From contig CASDVE010000011.1 in the NCBI GenBank assembly GCA_949284175.1, positions 62,001 through 126,000 on the forward strand: 64,000 nt of DNA, in the 5' to 3' direction. This document shows positions 27,320-35,818 of the stretch, piece after piece. This DNA is from an uncultured Eubacteriales bacterium. Lineage in GTDB: Bacteria; Bacillota; Clostridia; Lachnospirales; Lachnospiraceae. The position numbers and the translations under genes were made by a program. Positions within the stretch are counted from its first letter, which is position 1; the number at the start of each line of letters is the position of its first letter. The notes under the pieces were generated by a model, which did not search any database, was not told the origin of the DNA, and saw nothing but the letters and a program-made list of their open reading frames with translations.

Positions 27320-29731
27320 ATGGAGGAAAGAATTGCACACAAGGATGAAGCAGGTCGAGTGCAAACAGTAAAAGAGCATAGTTTTCATGTGGCGAACTTT
27401 TGTAGAGAGATGGGGAAAAGATTTGGTATAGGAAATTTGTGTTATATTGTAGGATTATTACACGATATGGGAAAATTTGGAGATAAATACCAAGAGTACA
27501 TATGGATGGAAAATAAAGAGCAACAAAGAGCTTTAAGAGGAACAATTAATCATTCTGCGGCGGGTGCACAATTTTTAGTGAGAGAATATGGAGAAGACAA
27601 AGCAAGGGAACCAATTCGAATTTTAGCAGTACAAGCAATAGCAGGAGCTATTGTACAACACCATGGGCTCAAAGATCTTGTAAATTTGGAACAGGAGGAC
27701 GGTTTAAAGAAGAGTTGTTTTCCGAAAGTTGACATCGAATATGATGTTGTAAAACAATATATTGAAGAAGAGATTTTAACGGATGCTGCATTAGATGAAT
27801 TGTTAAAAAAAGCAGATGAGGAACTTTCATCATTCATTAAAAAAATAGGTGATCTTGTTAGAAAAGATAGAGAGTCACCATTATTAAAAGAAAATAAGGA
27901 ATATAGTTTTAGAATTTATACTACTTATCTAGAAAAATTGATTTTATCGATTTTAGTTGATGCGGATTACACGGATACTTATGAATTTATGGATGGAACA
28001 TATAAGCGAAAATGGTTGACTCAAGAAGAGTTGAGAAAGATTTGGCAGGAAGATATTGAATGTTTAGAGCAATATTTATTACAGGAAAAATTTCAAAAGC
28101 AAGATGTTATTTCTAAACTTCGAAGAGAGATTTCTAAGGAGTGTTTGGAATTCTCTTCTCGTGGAACAGGAATCTATAAATTGCCGTGCCCAACAGGAGC
28201 GGGAAAGACGATTGCAAGTCTTCGGTTTGCCTTTTCTCATGCAAAAAAATATCAGAAAGAAAGAATTTTCTACATTGCACCATATCGCTCCATTTTAGAA
28301 CAGACAGCAGAAGAAATACGTAAAATTTTGAAAGAAGAAGGACAACTATTGGAATTTCACAGTAATGTCATTCCCGATAATGCATTGGAATATCAGTTTC
28401 TTTGCGAAAATTGGGAAAATCCGATTATTGCTACTACATTTGAGAGATTTGGTGAAACATTATTTTCTCATAAAATGCAAGCAGTAAGGAGATTTCATCA
28501 TTTAGCTAATGCGGTTTTGATTATTGATGAAGTACAGAATATACCGGTAAAGATGATACATTTATTTAATACGATAATGAATTTTTTATGTTATGGGTGT
28601 AATACGACAATTATTTTGTGTACGGCTACACAACCACTTTTAGAGGAGGTACAATGCAAGATTCATTTAAGTGAGCCATGTAACATGATTAAAAATTTGG
28701 AAGAACGTTATTTGGCATTTCAACGGGTACATATTTATAAAGGGAATGGAATATTGAGTTTTACTTCAGAGCAAGCAGGAGAATTTTTGTATGAAAAGAT
28801 AAAGGACTATCAAAGCATTTTGATGATTGTCAATACAAAAAAGACGGCAGAAACAATTTATCGCTTTGTAAAAGAACGTTTGAGAGATAGTGCATCAGAA
28901 GAAACACTAATTATTTATTATCTCACAGGAAATATGTGTCCTCAACACCGGATAGATGTATTAGATGAGATACGGGAAACTCTAGGAGAGAAAAAACTGA
29001 TCTGCATTGCAACAAATTTGATTGAAGCTGGCATTGACATCTCATTTGAATGTGTAATTCGCTCTATGGCGGGACTTGATCATGTAATACAAGCAGGCGG
29101 TAGATGTAATCGTCATGGAGAGAAACAATATGGTGATGTATTTTTAATTGATATTAATGACGAAAATTTAGGACGTTTAGAAGATATCAAGAATGGAAAA
29201 CAGGTATTAAAATACCGTGTGGATAATAAAAAAGAGGGAGAATGTCTGGATGAATTGCTATCAGTAAAAGCAGTAGACTGGTATTATGAACATTATTTTT
29301 TCAAACGTCAAGGAGAAATGAATGATAAGATTGAGGTAGATGGAAGAAAAACATCAATCGTTTCTTTATTAGGAGGAGGGCATATCTCCAATGGAATAGA
29401 CAAAAAACTATTTTGTGTGGCAGCATTTAAAACAGCAGGAGAAAAGTTTGAACTCATAGATAGCAAGAGCATAGGCATTGTAGTTCCATATAAAAAAGGA
29501 AGAGATTATATTGCTATATTGAATGGAAAAAATAGGGATAAAAAGATGGAGATTCTACCTCTACTTCAGCGGTATACAGTAAATGTATATGAAAATCAAT
29601 ATAGGGATTTGGAAGCAAAAGGAGCTATTTATACAATAGAATTTGGAAATATGATGATATTAGATGAGGCGTATTATGATGAGGTAGTCGGAGTGACAGA
29701 AGATGCGAAATTGGATTTTTTATTTCTATAA
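27320..29731 (+). CDS. cas3: CRISPR-associated helicase-nuclease Cas3 (type I-C)
   Basis: The 803-residue protein fuses an N-terminal HD nuclease (H20 and H23 in KEHSFHVANF, H48-D49 in LLHDMGKFG, later QHHGLKDL) to an SF2 helicase: Walker A PTGAGKTIASLRFA (about 291), DEVQ box IIDEVQNIP (about 402), CTATQP, and the C-terminal motif VIQAGGRCNRHGE. It is recruited to Cascade-bound DNA and degrades the target. Its length fits I-C Cas3. GAGGAGG precedes the ATG. It is the first gene of the operon, separated from cas5 by 211 nt that include a second possible promoter. Confidence 0.97.
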   Translation: MEERIAHKDEAGRVQTVKEHSFHVANFCREMGKRFGIGNLCYIVGLLHDMGKFGDKYQEYIWMENKEQQRALRGTINHSAAGAQFLVREYGEDKAREPIRILAVQAIAGAIVQHHGLKDLVNLEQEDGLKKSCFPKVDIEYDVVKQYIEEEILTDAALDELLKKADEELSSFIKKIGDLVRKDRESPLLKENKEYSFRIYTTYLEKLILSILVDADYTDTYEFMDGTYKRKWLTQEELRKIWQEDIECLEQYLLQEKFQKQDVISKLRREISKECLEFSSRGTGIYKLPCPTGAGKTIASLRFAFSHAKKYQKERIFYIAPYRSILEQTAEEIRKILKEEGQLLEFHSNVIPDNALEYQFLCENWENPIIATTFERFGETLFSHKMQAVRRFHHLANAVLIIDEVQNIPVKMIHLFNTIMNFLCYGCNTTIILCTATQPLLEEVQCKIHLSEPCNMIKNLEERYLAFQRVHIYKGNGILSFTSEQAGEFLYEKIKDYQSILMIVNTKKTAETIYRFVKERLRDSASEETLIIYYLTGNMCPQHRIDVLDEIRETLGEKKLICIATNLIEAGIDISFECVIRSMAGLDHVIQAGGRCNRHGEKQYGDVFLIDINDENLGRLEDIKNGKQVLKYRVDNKKEGECLDELLSVKAVDWYYEHYFFKRQGEMNDKIEVDGRKTSIVSLLGGGHISNGIDKKLFCVAAFKTAGEKFELIDSKSIGIVVPYKKGRDYIAILNGKNRDKKMEILPLLQRYTVNVYENQYRDLEAKGAIYTIEFGNMMILDEAYYDEVVGVTEDAKLDFLFL

Positions 29732-29819
29732 ACAATTTATTTTATTGTAAATGGATAAGTAAAAATATATAAAACAGAGCATATCGTTTTCTATGAAAAT
29801 ATAGTGCTTATAAGATTTC

Positions 29820-29850
29820 ATTGACTTGTTTTTCCTATAAATATAATTAG
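29820..29850 (+). promoter_or_regulatory. Possible internal promoter between cas3 and cas5
   Basis: TTGACT followed after 15 nt by TATAAT lies in the 211-nt gap between cas3 and cas5. The spacing is short of ideal. If active it would let cas5-cas2 be expressed independently of cas3. Confidence 0.35.
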
Positions 29851-29942
29851 CAAGTATGATAAATTGACTCAGGTATAGTATTGAATATAGAAATATTATT
29901 TTTATAAGATATTTAGAGTATAGATGGAATGGAGGAATTTGA

Positions 29943-30668
29943 GTGGAAAAAGAAAATAAGATAGAATTGAAGGTATATGGGAAATATGCCTTATTTACAG
30001 ATCCTATTACAAGAGCGGGCGGAGAAAAGTTTACTTATCAAGTGCCTACTTATCAAGCGTTGAAAGGAATTTTAGAGAGTGTCTATTGGAAACCGACTTT
30101 TACATGGGTCATTGATGAATGTCGAGTGATGAATCCGATTCAAACAAAGACACAAGGGATTCGGCCTCTTGTATATAGTGGAGGAAATACGCTAGCTTAT
30201 TATACTTATCTAAGAGATGTAGAATATCAAGTAAAGGCACATTTTGAATGGAATGAGAATCGACCAGAGTTATCCAATGATCGCAATGAAAATAAACACT
30301 TTTTTATAGCAAAGCGAATGTTGGAACGAGGAGGAAGAAGGGATATATTTTTGGGAACAAGAGAGTGCCAAGCCTATGTAGAACCTTGTAAGTTTGGAGA
30401 AGGAATAGGGGCATATGATGAAATTGAAGAATTGGCATTTGGGGTGATGGTACATGGAATTACGTATCCCGATGAAGCAAAATTGGAAGAAGAAAAAGGA
30501 AGGTTGACAGCGAGATTTTGGAATCCTGTGATGAAAAAAGGAGTGATCAAGTTTATTCGACCAGAAGAATGCACGATAAAAAGGAAGATGGGAACAGGTG
30601 TAATAAAGAAGTTCCATGAAAAAAATTTTAGTGGTTTAAAAGAATTTGAAGAGGAGGGAGAGGTTTGA
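29943..30668 (+). CDS. cas5: Cas5 (Cas5d/Cas5c), pre-crRNA-processing subunit
   Basis: The 241-residue protein has the Cas5 RAMP fold: the N-terminal [20 protein letters not shown] with the following [20 protein letters not shown], and the glycine-rich segment [20 protein letters not shown]. In type I-C, which lacks Cas6, this subunit cuts the repeat hairpin and stays on the 5' handle. The start is GTG at 29943, preceded by GGAGG. Its stop overlaps the TTG start of cas8c (TTGA), so they are translationally coupled. Confidence 0.95.
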   Translation: MEKENKIELKVYGKYALFTDPITRAGGEKFTYQVPTYQALKGILESVYWKPTFTWVIDECRVMNPIQTKTQGIRPLVYSGGNTLAYYTYLRDVEYQVKAHFEWNENRPELSNDRNENKHFFIAKRMLERGGRRDIFLGTRECQAYVEPCKFGEGIGAYDEIEELAFGVMVHGITYPDEAKLEEEKGRLTARFWNPVMKKGVIKFIRPEECTIKRKMGTGVIKKFHEKNFSGLKEFEEEGEV

Positions 30669-32599
30669 GTTGGAGCAAACAATTAGTAGATACTTATGAC
30701 TATTGCAAGAAATATGTCGGGGTGGAAAAAGAAGGAATGATGTTGTTACCAATTGGGCATTCTACTCAAAATGCACAAATTACGGTTACTCTATATGAAG
30801 ATGGTTCTTACTGTTCTGCGACGTTAATTGAGGATAAAGAGAAAGCAGAAACAGTTATTCCTGTTACAGAAGATTCAGGTAGCAGAAGCAGTGGAATAAC
30901 TCCTCATCCGTTACATGATAAATTGATGTATGTAGCAGGAGATCTTTCGCAATATCAGAAAAAAGATAATGTAGAGTATTACCAAAAATATTTAGAACAA
31001 CTGAATGAGTGGAGTTCATGGGAAGATGCACATTTTGCTGTAAAGATTATTTATCAATATATTAAAAAAGGAACGTTGATACATGATCTAGTGGAAAATA
31101 ATGTATTAAAAGTTATTGATAATCATTTTGATGAAAAAGTTAAAATACAAGGGATTCCACAGAGTGACGCTTTTGTACGATTTGAAATATATTCACCAAA
31201 TCATACATTAAAAGAACCTTGGAAAGATAAAAGTTTATATGACAATTATATTCAGTTTTATACAAAAAAGTTGGAAGAAAGTGGATTATGTTATATAACA
31301 GGAAAAAATACTTCTTGTACGGAAAAACATCCATCAAAAATAAGGTATAGTGGAGATAAAGCGAAAATCATTTCTTCTAATGACACATCAGGATTCACAT
31401 TTAGAGGACGAGTTTCTACAAAGGAAGAAGCACTTTCGATCGGATATGAGTCTTCACAAAAATTGCATAATGCTCTGCGTTGGATTATTGAAAAGCAAGG
31501 TTTTCAAAGAAATGATATGACGATTATTGCATGGAATACGACAATGCCAGCGGTGGCAAATCCAGCGGAAGATATATTTTCAAGTGTGATAGGAATGGAT
31601 GTAATAGAAGAAGAGGAAGAAAAGATCGATACGAAAGAAAGTTATGCACATAAAGTAAGAAAAGCGATTCTTGGATATAGAACAAAATTAGATCCGCAAG
31701 AAAAGATCATGATTATGGCGTTGGATTCTGCTACAACAGGAAGATTGGCAATTACATATTATCAAGAACTTAGTAGTTCTGACTATTATCAAAACATAGA
31801 AAATTGGTATCAAGTATGCAGTTGGGCACAATATATGAAGAAAGAATATATGGGATATTTTGGTACACCATTGCCTGTTGATATTATAAATGCAGCTTTT
31901 GGAACATTACAAGCTGGTGGAATGAAGGCAAAGGATGATGTGATTAAGTCAAATATGAAGAGAATTTTACCTTGTATTGTAGAAGGAAAGGCATTGCCAA
32001 CAGATATTGTAAAAGCTGTTTATTATAAAATGATTCATATGGCGGCTGTTGATGAATATCAATGGCAGAGATTGCTAGGGATTTTTTGTGCTCTTTATAG
32101 AAAAGAATACTATGATAAGAAAGGAGTTTTATGGGAAATGAGTAAACAAGAAAATAAAAAAAATGAATTGGAAAGTGTAGATTATCTCTATGGTTGTCTA
32201 TTGGCAGTTATGGATGCTATTGAAGATTGGGCGTTAAGAGATCAAAATGGTGGTTCAGCACCAAGAGCGACAAATGAAATGTTATATTTTGCTGCTTTTC
32301 AAAAAAATCCTTGTAGAACAAGAAAAATATTGGAAAATAAATTAGTGCCATATATTCGTAGATTAGGAATCAAAGCAAAGTGGTTGTTGGATATAAAAGA
32401 AGATATCTCTTATCAATTAGTTCAATGCTCTAATAAACCGGAAGAAAACAATTCAAAAGAGGATTTTTCTATTATGAAAAGAGATTTAGATGGAAGATTT
32501 GCACTTGGATTTGACTGCCAAAGAAAGGAAATTCGAGAAGAGATCAAAAGAAGAAAAGAAGAAAATGAGAAAAAGAAACAAAATGTACAGAGTAATTGA
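30665..32599 (+). CDS. cas8c: Cas8c (Csd1), large subunit of I-C Cascade
   Basis: The 644-residue protein begins [18 protein letters not shown] and contains Csd1 landmarks such as [41 protein letters not shown] and [19 protein letters not shown]. Cas8c recognises the PAM and opens target DNA. The start is TTG at 30665, overlapping the cas5 stop. From residue 492 the same frame carries an internal start for the small subunit. Length is slightly above the usual ~570-620. Confidence 0.95.
   Translation: MSWSKQLVDTYDYCKKYVGVEKEGMMLLPIGHSTQNAQITVTLYEDGSYCSATLIEDKEKAETVIPVTEDSGSRSSGITPHPLHDKLMYVAGDLSQYQKKDNVEYYQKYLEQLNEWSSWEDAHFAVKIIYQYIKKGTLIHDLVENNVLKVIDNHFDEKVKIQGIPQSDAFVRFEIYSPNHTLKEPWKDKSLYDNYIQFYTKKLEESGLCYITGKNTSCTEKHPSKIRYSGDKAKIISSNDTSGFTFRGRVSTKEEALSIGYESSQKLHNALRWIIEKQGFQRNDMTIIAWNTTMPAVANPAEDIFSSVIGMDVIEEEEEKIDTKESYAHKVRKAILGYRTKLDPQEKIMIMALDSATTGRLAITYYQELSSSDYYQNIENWYQVCSWAQYMKKEYMGYFGTPLPVDIINAAFGTLQAGGMKAKDDVIKSNMKRILPCIVEGKALPTDIVKAVYYKMIHMAAVDEYQWQRLLGIFCALYRKEYYDKKGVLWEMSKQENKKNELESVDYLYGCLLAVMDAIEDWALRDQNGGSAPRATNEMLYFAAFQKNPCRTRKILENKLVPYIRRLGIKAKWLLDIKEDISYQLVQCSNKPEENNSKEDFSIMKRDLDGRFALGFDCQRKEIREEIKRRKEENEKKKQNVQSN
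32138..32599 (+). CDS. cas11c: Cas11c small subunit from an internal start within cas8c
   Basis: AAGGAG at 32121-32126 stands 11 nt before an in-frame ATG at 32138 ([19 protein letters not shown]), codon 492 of cas8c. Translation from there gives 153 residues, mostly helical with a highly charged C-terminus. In type I-C systems the Cas11 small subunit is known to be made by internal translation of the cas8c C-terminal region, so both position and ribosome binding site fit. An out-of-frame ATG at 32131 lies closer to the site (4 nt) and reads a different frame, so it is less likely. Not proven without protein data. Confidence 0.65.
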   Translation: MSKQENKKNELESVDYLYGCLLAVMDAIEDWALRDQNGGSAPRATNEMLYFAAFQKNPCRTRKILENKLVPYIRRLGIKAKWLLDIKEDISYQLVQCSNKPEENNSKEDFSIMKRDLDGRFALGFDCQRKEIREEIKRRKEENEKKKQNVQSN

Positions 32600-32698
32600 T
32601 AGGTGTATTTTTTATAATTAGTATGATAAATAATAAGATCAAAAAATAATCATACTGTTTCATAGTTTATTATTAAAAAATTTTAGGAGGAAAAAGAA

Positions 32699-33556
32699 AT
32701 GGGAAAATTTACAAACAAGATTGATTTTGCAGTATTAGTGACGGTGGAAAAAGCGAATCCAAATGGAGATCCGCTATCCGAGAATCGACCAAGAGAAGAC
32801 TTCAACGGTCATGGTGAAATTTCTGATGTTTGTATCAAAAGAAAGATTAGAAACCGCTTGCAAGATATGGGAGAAGATATTTTTGTACAATCAAATGATC
32901 GAGCTGATGATGGGTTTAAAAGTTTAAGTGAAAGAGCAAAAAACTATGAGCCATTGCAAAAAGCCTTAAAAGCGAAGGATGAAGAAGAGGCAAGAAAAGT
33001 CGTTTGTGAAAAATGGATGGATGTTCGTACTTTTGGACAAGTGTTTGCCTTTAAAGGGGATAAGTCCTCTAGTGTTTCTTTAGGAGTTCGTGGGCCGGTA
33101 TCCATTCAAACGGCTACGAGCGTATCTCCAGTGGATATTGTTAGTATGCAAATTACAAAGAGCGTAAATAGTGAGCCAGCTGATAAAAAATCATCTGATA
33201 CAATGGGAATGAAACACAGAGTGGATTTTGGTTTATATGTAATCAAAGGAAGTATTAATCATCAATTGGCGGAAAAAACAGGGTTTACAGATGAGGATGC
33301 AGAAAAAATAAAAGAGGCGCTTAAGACTTTATTTAATAATGATGCTTCTGCGGCAAGACCAGAGGGAAGTATGGAAGTAAGACAAGTATATTGGTGGAAA
33401 CATAATTGTCCAACGGGTCAGTATGCTTCTGCCAAGGTGCATAGAAGTTTAAAAATAACAGAATTGAAAAATGAGCCAAAATGTTTTGAAGATTATAAGA
33501 TTGAAATAGAACCATTAGAGGGACTTGTGGCAGAAGAATGTATCAAGAATCAGTAA
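32699..33556 (+). CDS. cas7: Cas7 (Csd2), backbone subunit of I-C Cascade
   Basis: The 285-residue protein opens with KIDFAVLVTVEKANPNGDPL, the Csd2 signature, and has VFAFKGDKSSSVSLGVRGPV and MGMKHRVDFGLYVIKGSIN. Several copies line the crRNA spacer in Cascade. A strong ribosome binding site (TAGGAGG) precedes the ATG, in line with the high stoichiometry needed. It is separated from cas8c by 99 nt. Confidence 0.96.
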   Translation: MGKFTNKIDFAVLVTVEKANPNGDPLSENRPREDFNGHGEISDVCIKRKIRNRLQDMGEDIFVQSNDRADDGFKSLSERAKNYEPLQKALKAKDEEEARKVVCEKWMDVRTFGQVFAFKGDKSSSVSLGVRGPVSIQTATSVSPVDIVSMQITKSVNSEPADKKSSDTMGMKHRVDFGLYVIKGSINHQLAEKTGFTDEDAEKIKEALKTLFNNDASAARPEGSMEVRQVYWWKHNCPTGQYASAKVHRSLKITELKNEPKCFEDYKIEIEPLEGLVAEECIKNQ

Positions 33557-33579
33557 GTACATAAAGTGGGTGTAGATAT

Positions 33580-34260
33580 ATGGAAGAATATTATTTAGAA
33601 GATGATTACTTAATGTTATCGGGATTACAGCATTTTACCTATTGCCGAAGACAATGGGCATTGATTCATGTAGAGCAACAGTGGCAAGAAAATTTTCAAA
33701 CAGTTTCAGGTGAAATTTTTCATGAACGGACACATGATTCGACTATCCATGAAGTGAGAAAGGGAACCATCATAACACGTGGAATGAAAATTGAATCTAA
33801 AACAATGGGATTAAGTGGTAATTGTGATGTTGTGGAATTCCACTTAGATAAAGAAGGAATTCCGATTCGAGGATTGGGAAAAGAAGGAGAAAAATACCGC
33901 GTAGTACCTATCGAATATAAAAAAGGAAAACCAAAGGAACATGAAGCGGATGTCATTCAACTTTGTGCACAAGCCATGTGTTTAGAAGAAATGTTATTAT
34001 GTGAAATATCGTATGGATATTTATATTATGGGGAAACAAAGAGAAGAACAGAGGTTGAATTTACTGATGAATTAAAAGAACGAGTCCGTTCCTATGCAAA
34101 AGAAATGCATCAATATTATAAAAGAGGATACACACCAAAAGTTCGTGTGCATAAAGGGTGTCGATCTTGTTCTTTAAAGGACATTTGTCTTCCAAAACTA
34201 AATAAAAATTTATCTGTTGAACAGTATATGAAACGGTTTATGGAGGGGGAAGAAAAATGA
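33580..34260 (+). CDS. cas4: Cas4 exonuclease (adaptation)
   Basis: The 226-residue protein has a PD-(D/E)XK RecB-like core (GNCDVVEFH, VPIEYKKGKPKEHEADVIQL) and an iron-sulfur cluster formed by YCRRQ near residue 22 and the C-terminal cysteines in KGCRSCSLKDICLP. In type I-C, Cas4 trims prespacers and selects PAM and orientation together with Cas1-Cas2. Its stop overlaps the cas1 start by 4 nt. Confidence 0.95.
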   Translation: MEEYYLEDDYLMLSGLQHFTYCRRQWALIHVEQQWQENFQTVSGEIFHERTHDSTIHEVRKGTIITRGMKIESKTMGLSGNCDVVEFHLDKEGIPIRGLGKEGEKYRVVPIEYKKGKPKEHEADVIQLCAQAMCLEEMLLCEISYGYLYYGETKRRTEVEFTDELKERVRSYAKEMHQYYKRGYTPKVRVHKGCRSCSLKDICLPKLNKNLSVEQYMKRFMEGEEK

Positions 34261-35288
34261 AGAAAATAGGAAATACGATGTATGTTAACACACCAAATAG
34301 TTATTTGAGCTTAGATGGAGAAAATATTATCTTATCACAAAAGGATCAAGATGATCGAAGATATCCATTACATAATTTAGAAGGAATAGTAACATTTGGA
34401 TATGCGGGGGCGAGTCCTGCTCTAATGGGATATTGTGCAGAAAAAGGAATTAATCTAACGTTTATGACATCACATGGTAGATTTCTAGCACGAGTAGTAG
34501 GAGAAAAGTATGGAAATGTATTATTACGAAAAGAACAATACCGAATTTCAGATAGTGAAGAGAAGAGTTTATTTGTTTCTAAAAATATGATCATCGGAAA
34601 AATCTATAATTCAAAAAGTGTTGTAGATAGAGCATGTAGAGATTATCCATTGAGAATTGATGTAGAAAGATTAAAGAAAACTTCACAAAATTTAAAAAAT
34701 GCTACTAAATTTGCTAGGGAAGCTAATAGTTTAGAACAATTATTGGGATTTGAAGGAGAAGCTGCTACACAATATTTTGGTGTTTTTGATGATTTAATTT
34801 TACAACAAAAAGAAACATTCAAATTTTCTGGAAGAAATAAAAGACCACCTCTTGATGCGGTAAATGCACTTTTATCTTTTTCCTATTCCTTGTTGGCAAA
34901 GGAAGTTAGCGCTGCTTTGGAAGCAGTTGGGCTAGATCCTTATGTTGGATTTTTACATCGAGATAGACCAGGTAGAACCTCTTTGGCATTAGATTTGATG
35001 GAAGAACTTAGAGCTCCATTTGCAGATCGCTTTGTATTATCTCTTATTAATAAAAAAATGGTTAATATAAAGGGATTTACGACAATGGAAAATGGGGCTG
35101 TAATAATGGATGAAGATACTAGAAAAGATGTTTTAAGGGCATGGCAAGAAAAAAAGAAAGATGAAATAAAACATCCATTTTTGGAAGAAAAAATGGAATG
35201 GGGATTAATACCACATGTACAAGCAATGTTATTAGCACGATATATAAGAGGAGATTTGGATAATTATCCACCATTTCTATGGAAATAA
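34257..35288 (+). CDS. cas1: Cas1 integrase
   Basis: This 343-residue protein carries the catalytic metal ligands: E in LLGFEGEAATQYF (about 166), H in YVGFLHRDRPGRTS (about 234) and D in ELRAPFADRFV (about 249). It is the integrase that inserts new spacers at the leader end, acting with Cas2. It starts at ATG in the ATGA overlap with cas4. Confidence 0.97.
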   Translation: MKKIGNTMYVNTPNSYLSLDGENIILSQKDQDDRRYPLHNLEGIVTFGYAGASPALMGYCAEKGINLTFMTSHGRFLARVVGEKYGNVLLRKEQYRISDSEEKSLFVSKNMIIGKIYNSKSVVDRACRDYPLRIDVERLKKTSQNLKNATKFAREANSLEQLLGFEGEAATQYFGVFDDLILQQKETFKFSGRNKRPPLDAVNALLSFSYSLLAKEVSAALEAVGLDPYVGFLHRDRPGRTSLALDLMEELRAPFADRFVLSLINKKMVNIKGFTTMENGAVIMDEDTRKDVLRAWQEKKKDEIKHPFLEEKMEWGLIPHVQAMLLARYIRGDLDNYPPFLWK

Positions 35289-35327
35289 AGATGAAAATGA
35301 ATTATGATAATAGTAAGGTGATAGGAT

Positions 35328-35618
35328 ATGATGGTATTGATTACTTATGATGTAAATACACAAACGGCAGAAGGCAGAAAAAGATTAAGAAAAGTTGCCA
35401 AAGAGTGTGTTAACTATGGGCAGAGAGTTCAAAATTCGGTGTTTGAATGTGTCATGGATTCTGCAAAATGTTTAGAAGTAAAGCATAAATTGGAGGGGAT
35501 TATAGATAAAGAATCAGACAGCCTTAGATTTTATTATTTAGGAAATAACTATAAGAATAAGGTAGAACATATAGGAGCAAAAGAAACATTTGATTTAGAA
35601 GGTGTGCTTATTTTTTAA
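35328..35618 (+). CDS. cas2: Cas2, intact copy
   Basis: The 96-residue protein has the ferredoxin-like Cas2 fold with VLITYDVNT at the N-terminus, RVQNSVFECVMD in the middle and a C-terminal strand. It bridges Cas1 dimers in the spacer-integration complex. The frame opens ATGATG; either ATG may be used. It is followed directly by the leader of array 2. A decayed copy of its last 128 nt precedes the leader of array 1. Confidence 0.96.
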   Translation: MMVLITYDVNTQTAEGRKRLRKVAKECVNYGQRVQNSVFECVMDSAKCLEVKHKLEGIIDKESDSLRFYYLGNNYKNKVEHIGAKETFDLEGVLIF

Positions 35619-35818
35619 AAAATAAAATTTAAAAGATAAATTAATTTTGTGCGAACCTAAAATAAACATAAAAAGGCAGAGAGGTTCGCACAAAAAAAGT
35701 GCACAAAAATAAAATAAAAATTGAAAAAGTAAAAGAAAGAATATATTTAAAAAAATAAAAATATACGAAATGTATAAAAAAAGAGCAATATAATCAAGAA
35801 ATATGGTATAATATTGCT
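35619..35818 (+). promoter_or_regulatory. Leader of CRISPR array 2 with hairpin and extended -10 promoter
   Basis: The leader starts at the cas2 stop. It holds the same perfect 14-bp inverted repeat as leader 1 (TTTTGTGCGAACCT at 35645-35658, AGGTTCGCACAAAA at 35682-35695), the GTGCAC palindrome, and an extended -10 TGGTATAAT (-10 at 35807-35812) that places the start at about the first repeat base. Confidence 0.8.

Noticed and set aside
34935..34970. AGATCCTTATG inside cas1 matches 11 nt of the CRISPR repeat
   Set aside because: It encodes the conserved LDPYVGFLH motif around the catalytic His; the match is short and not part of a repeat unit.
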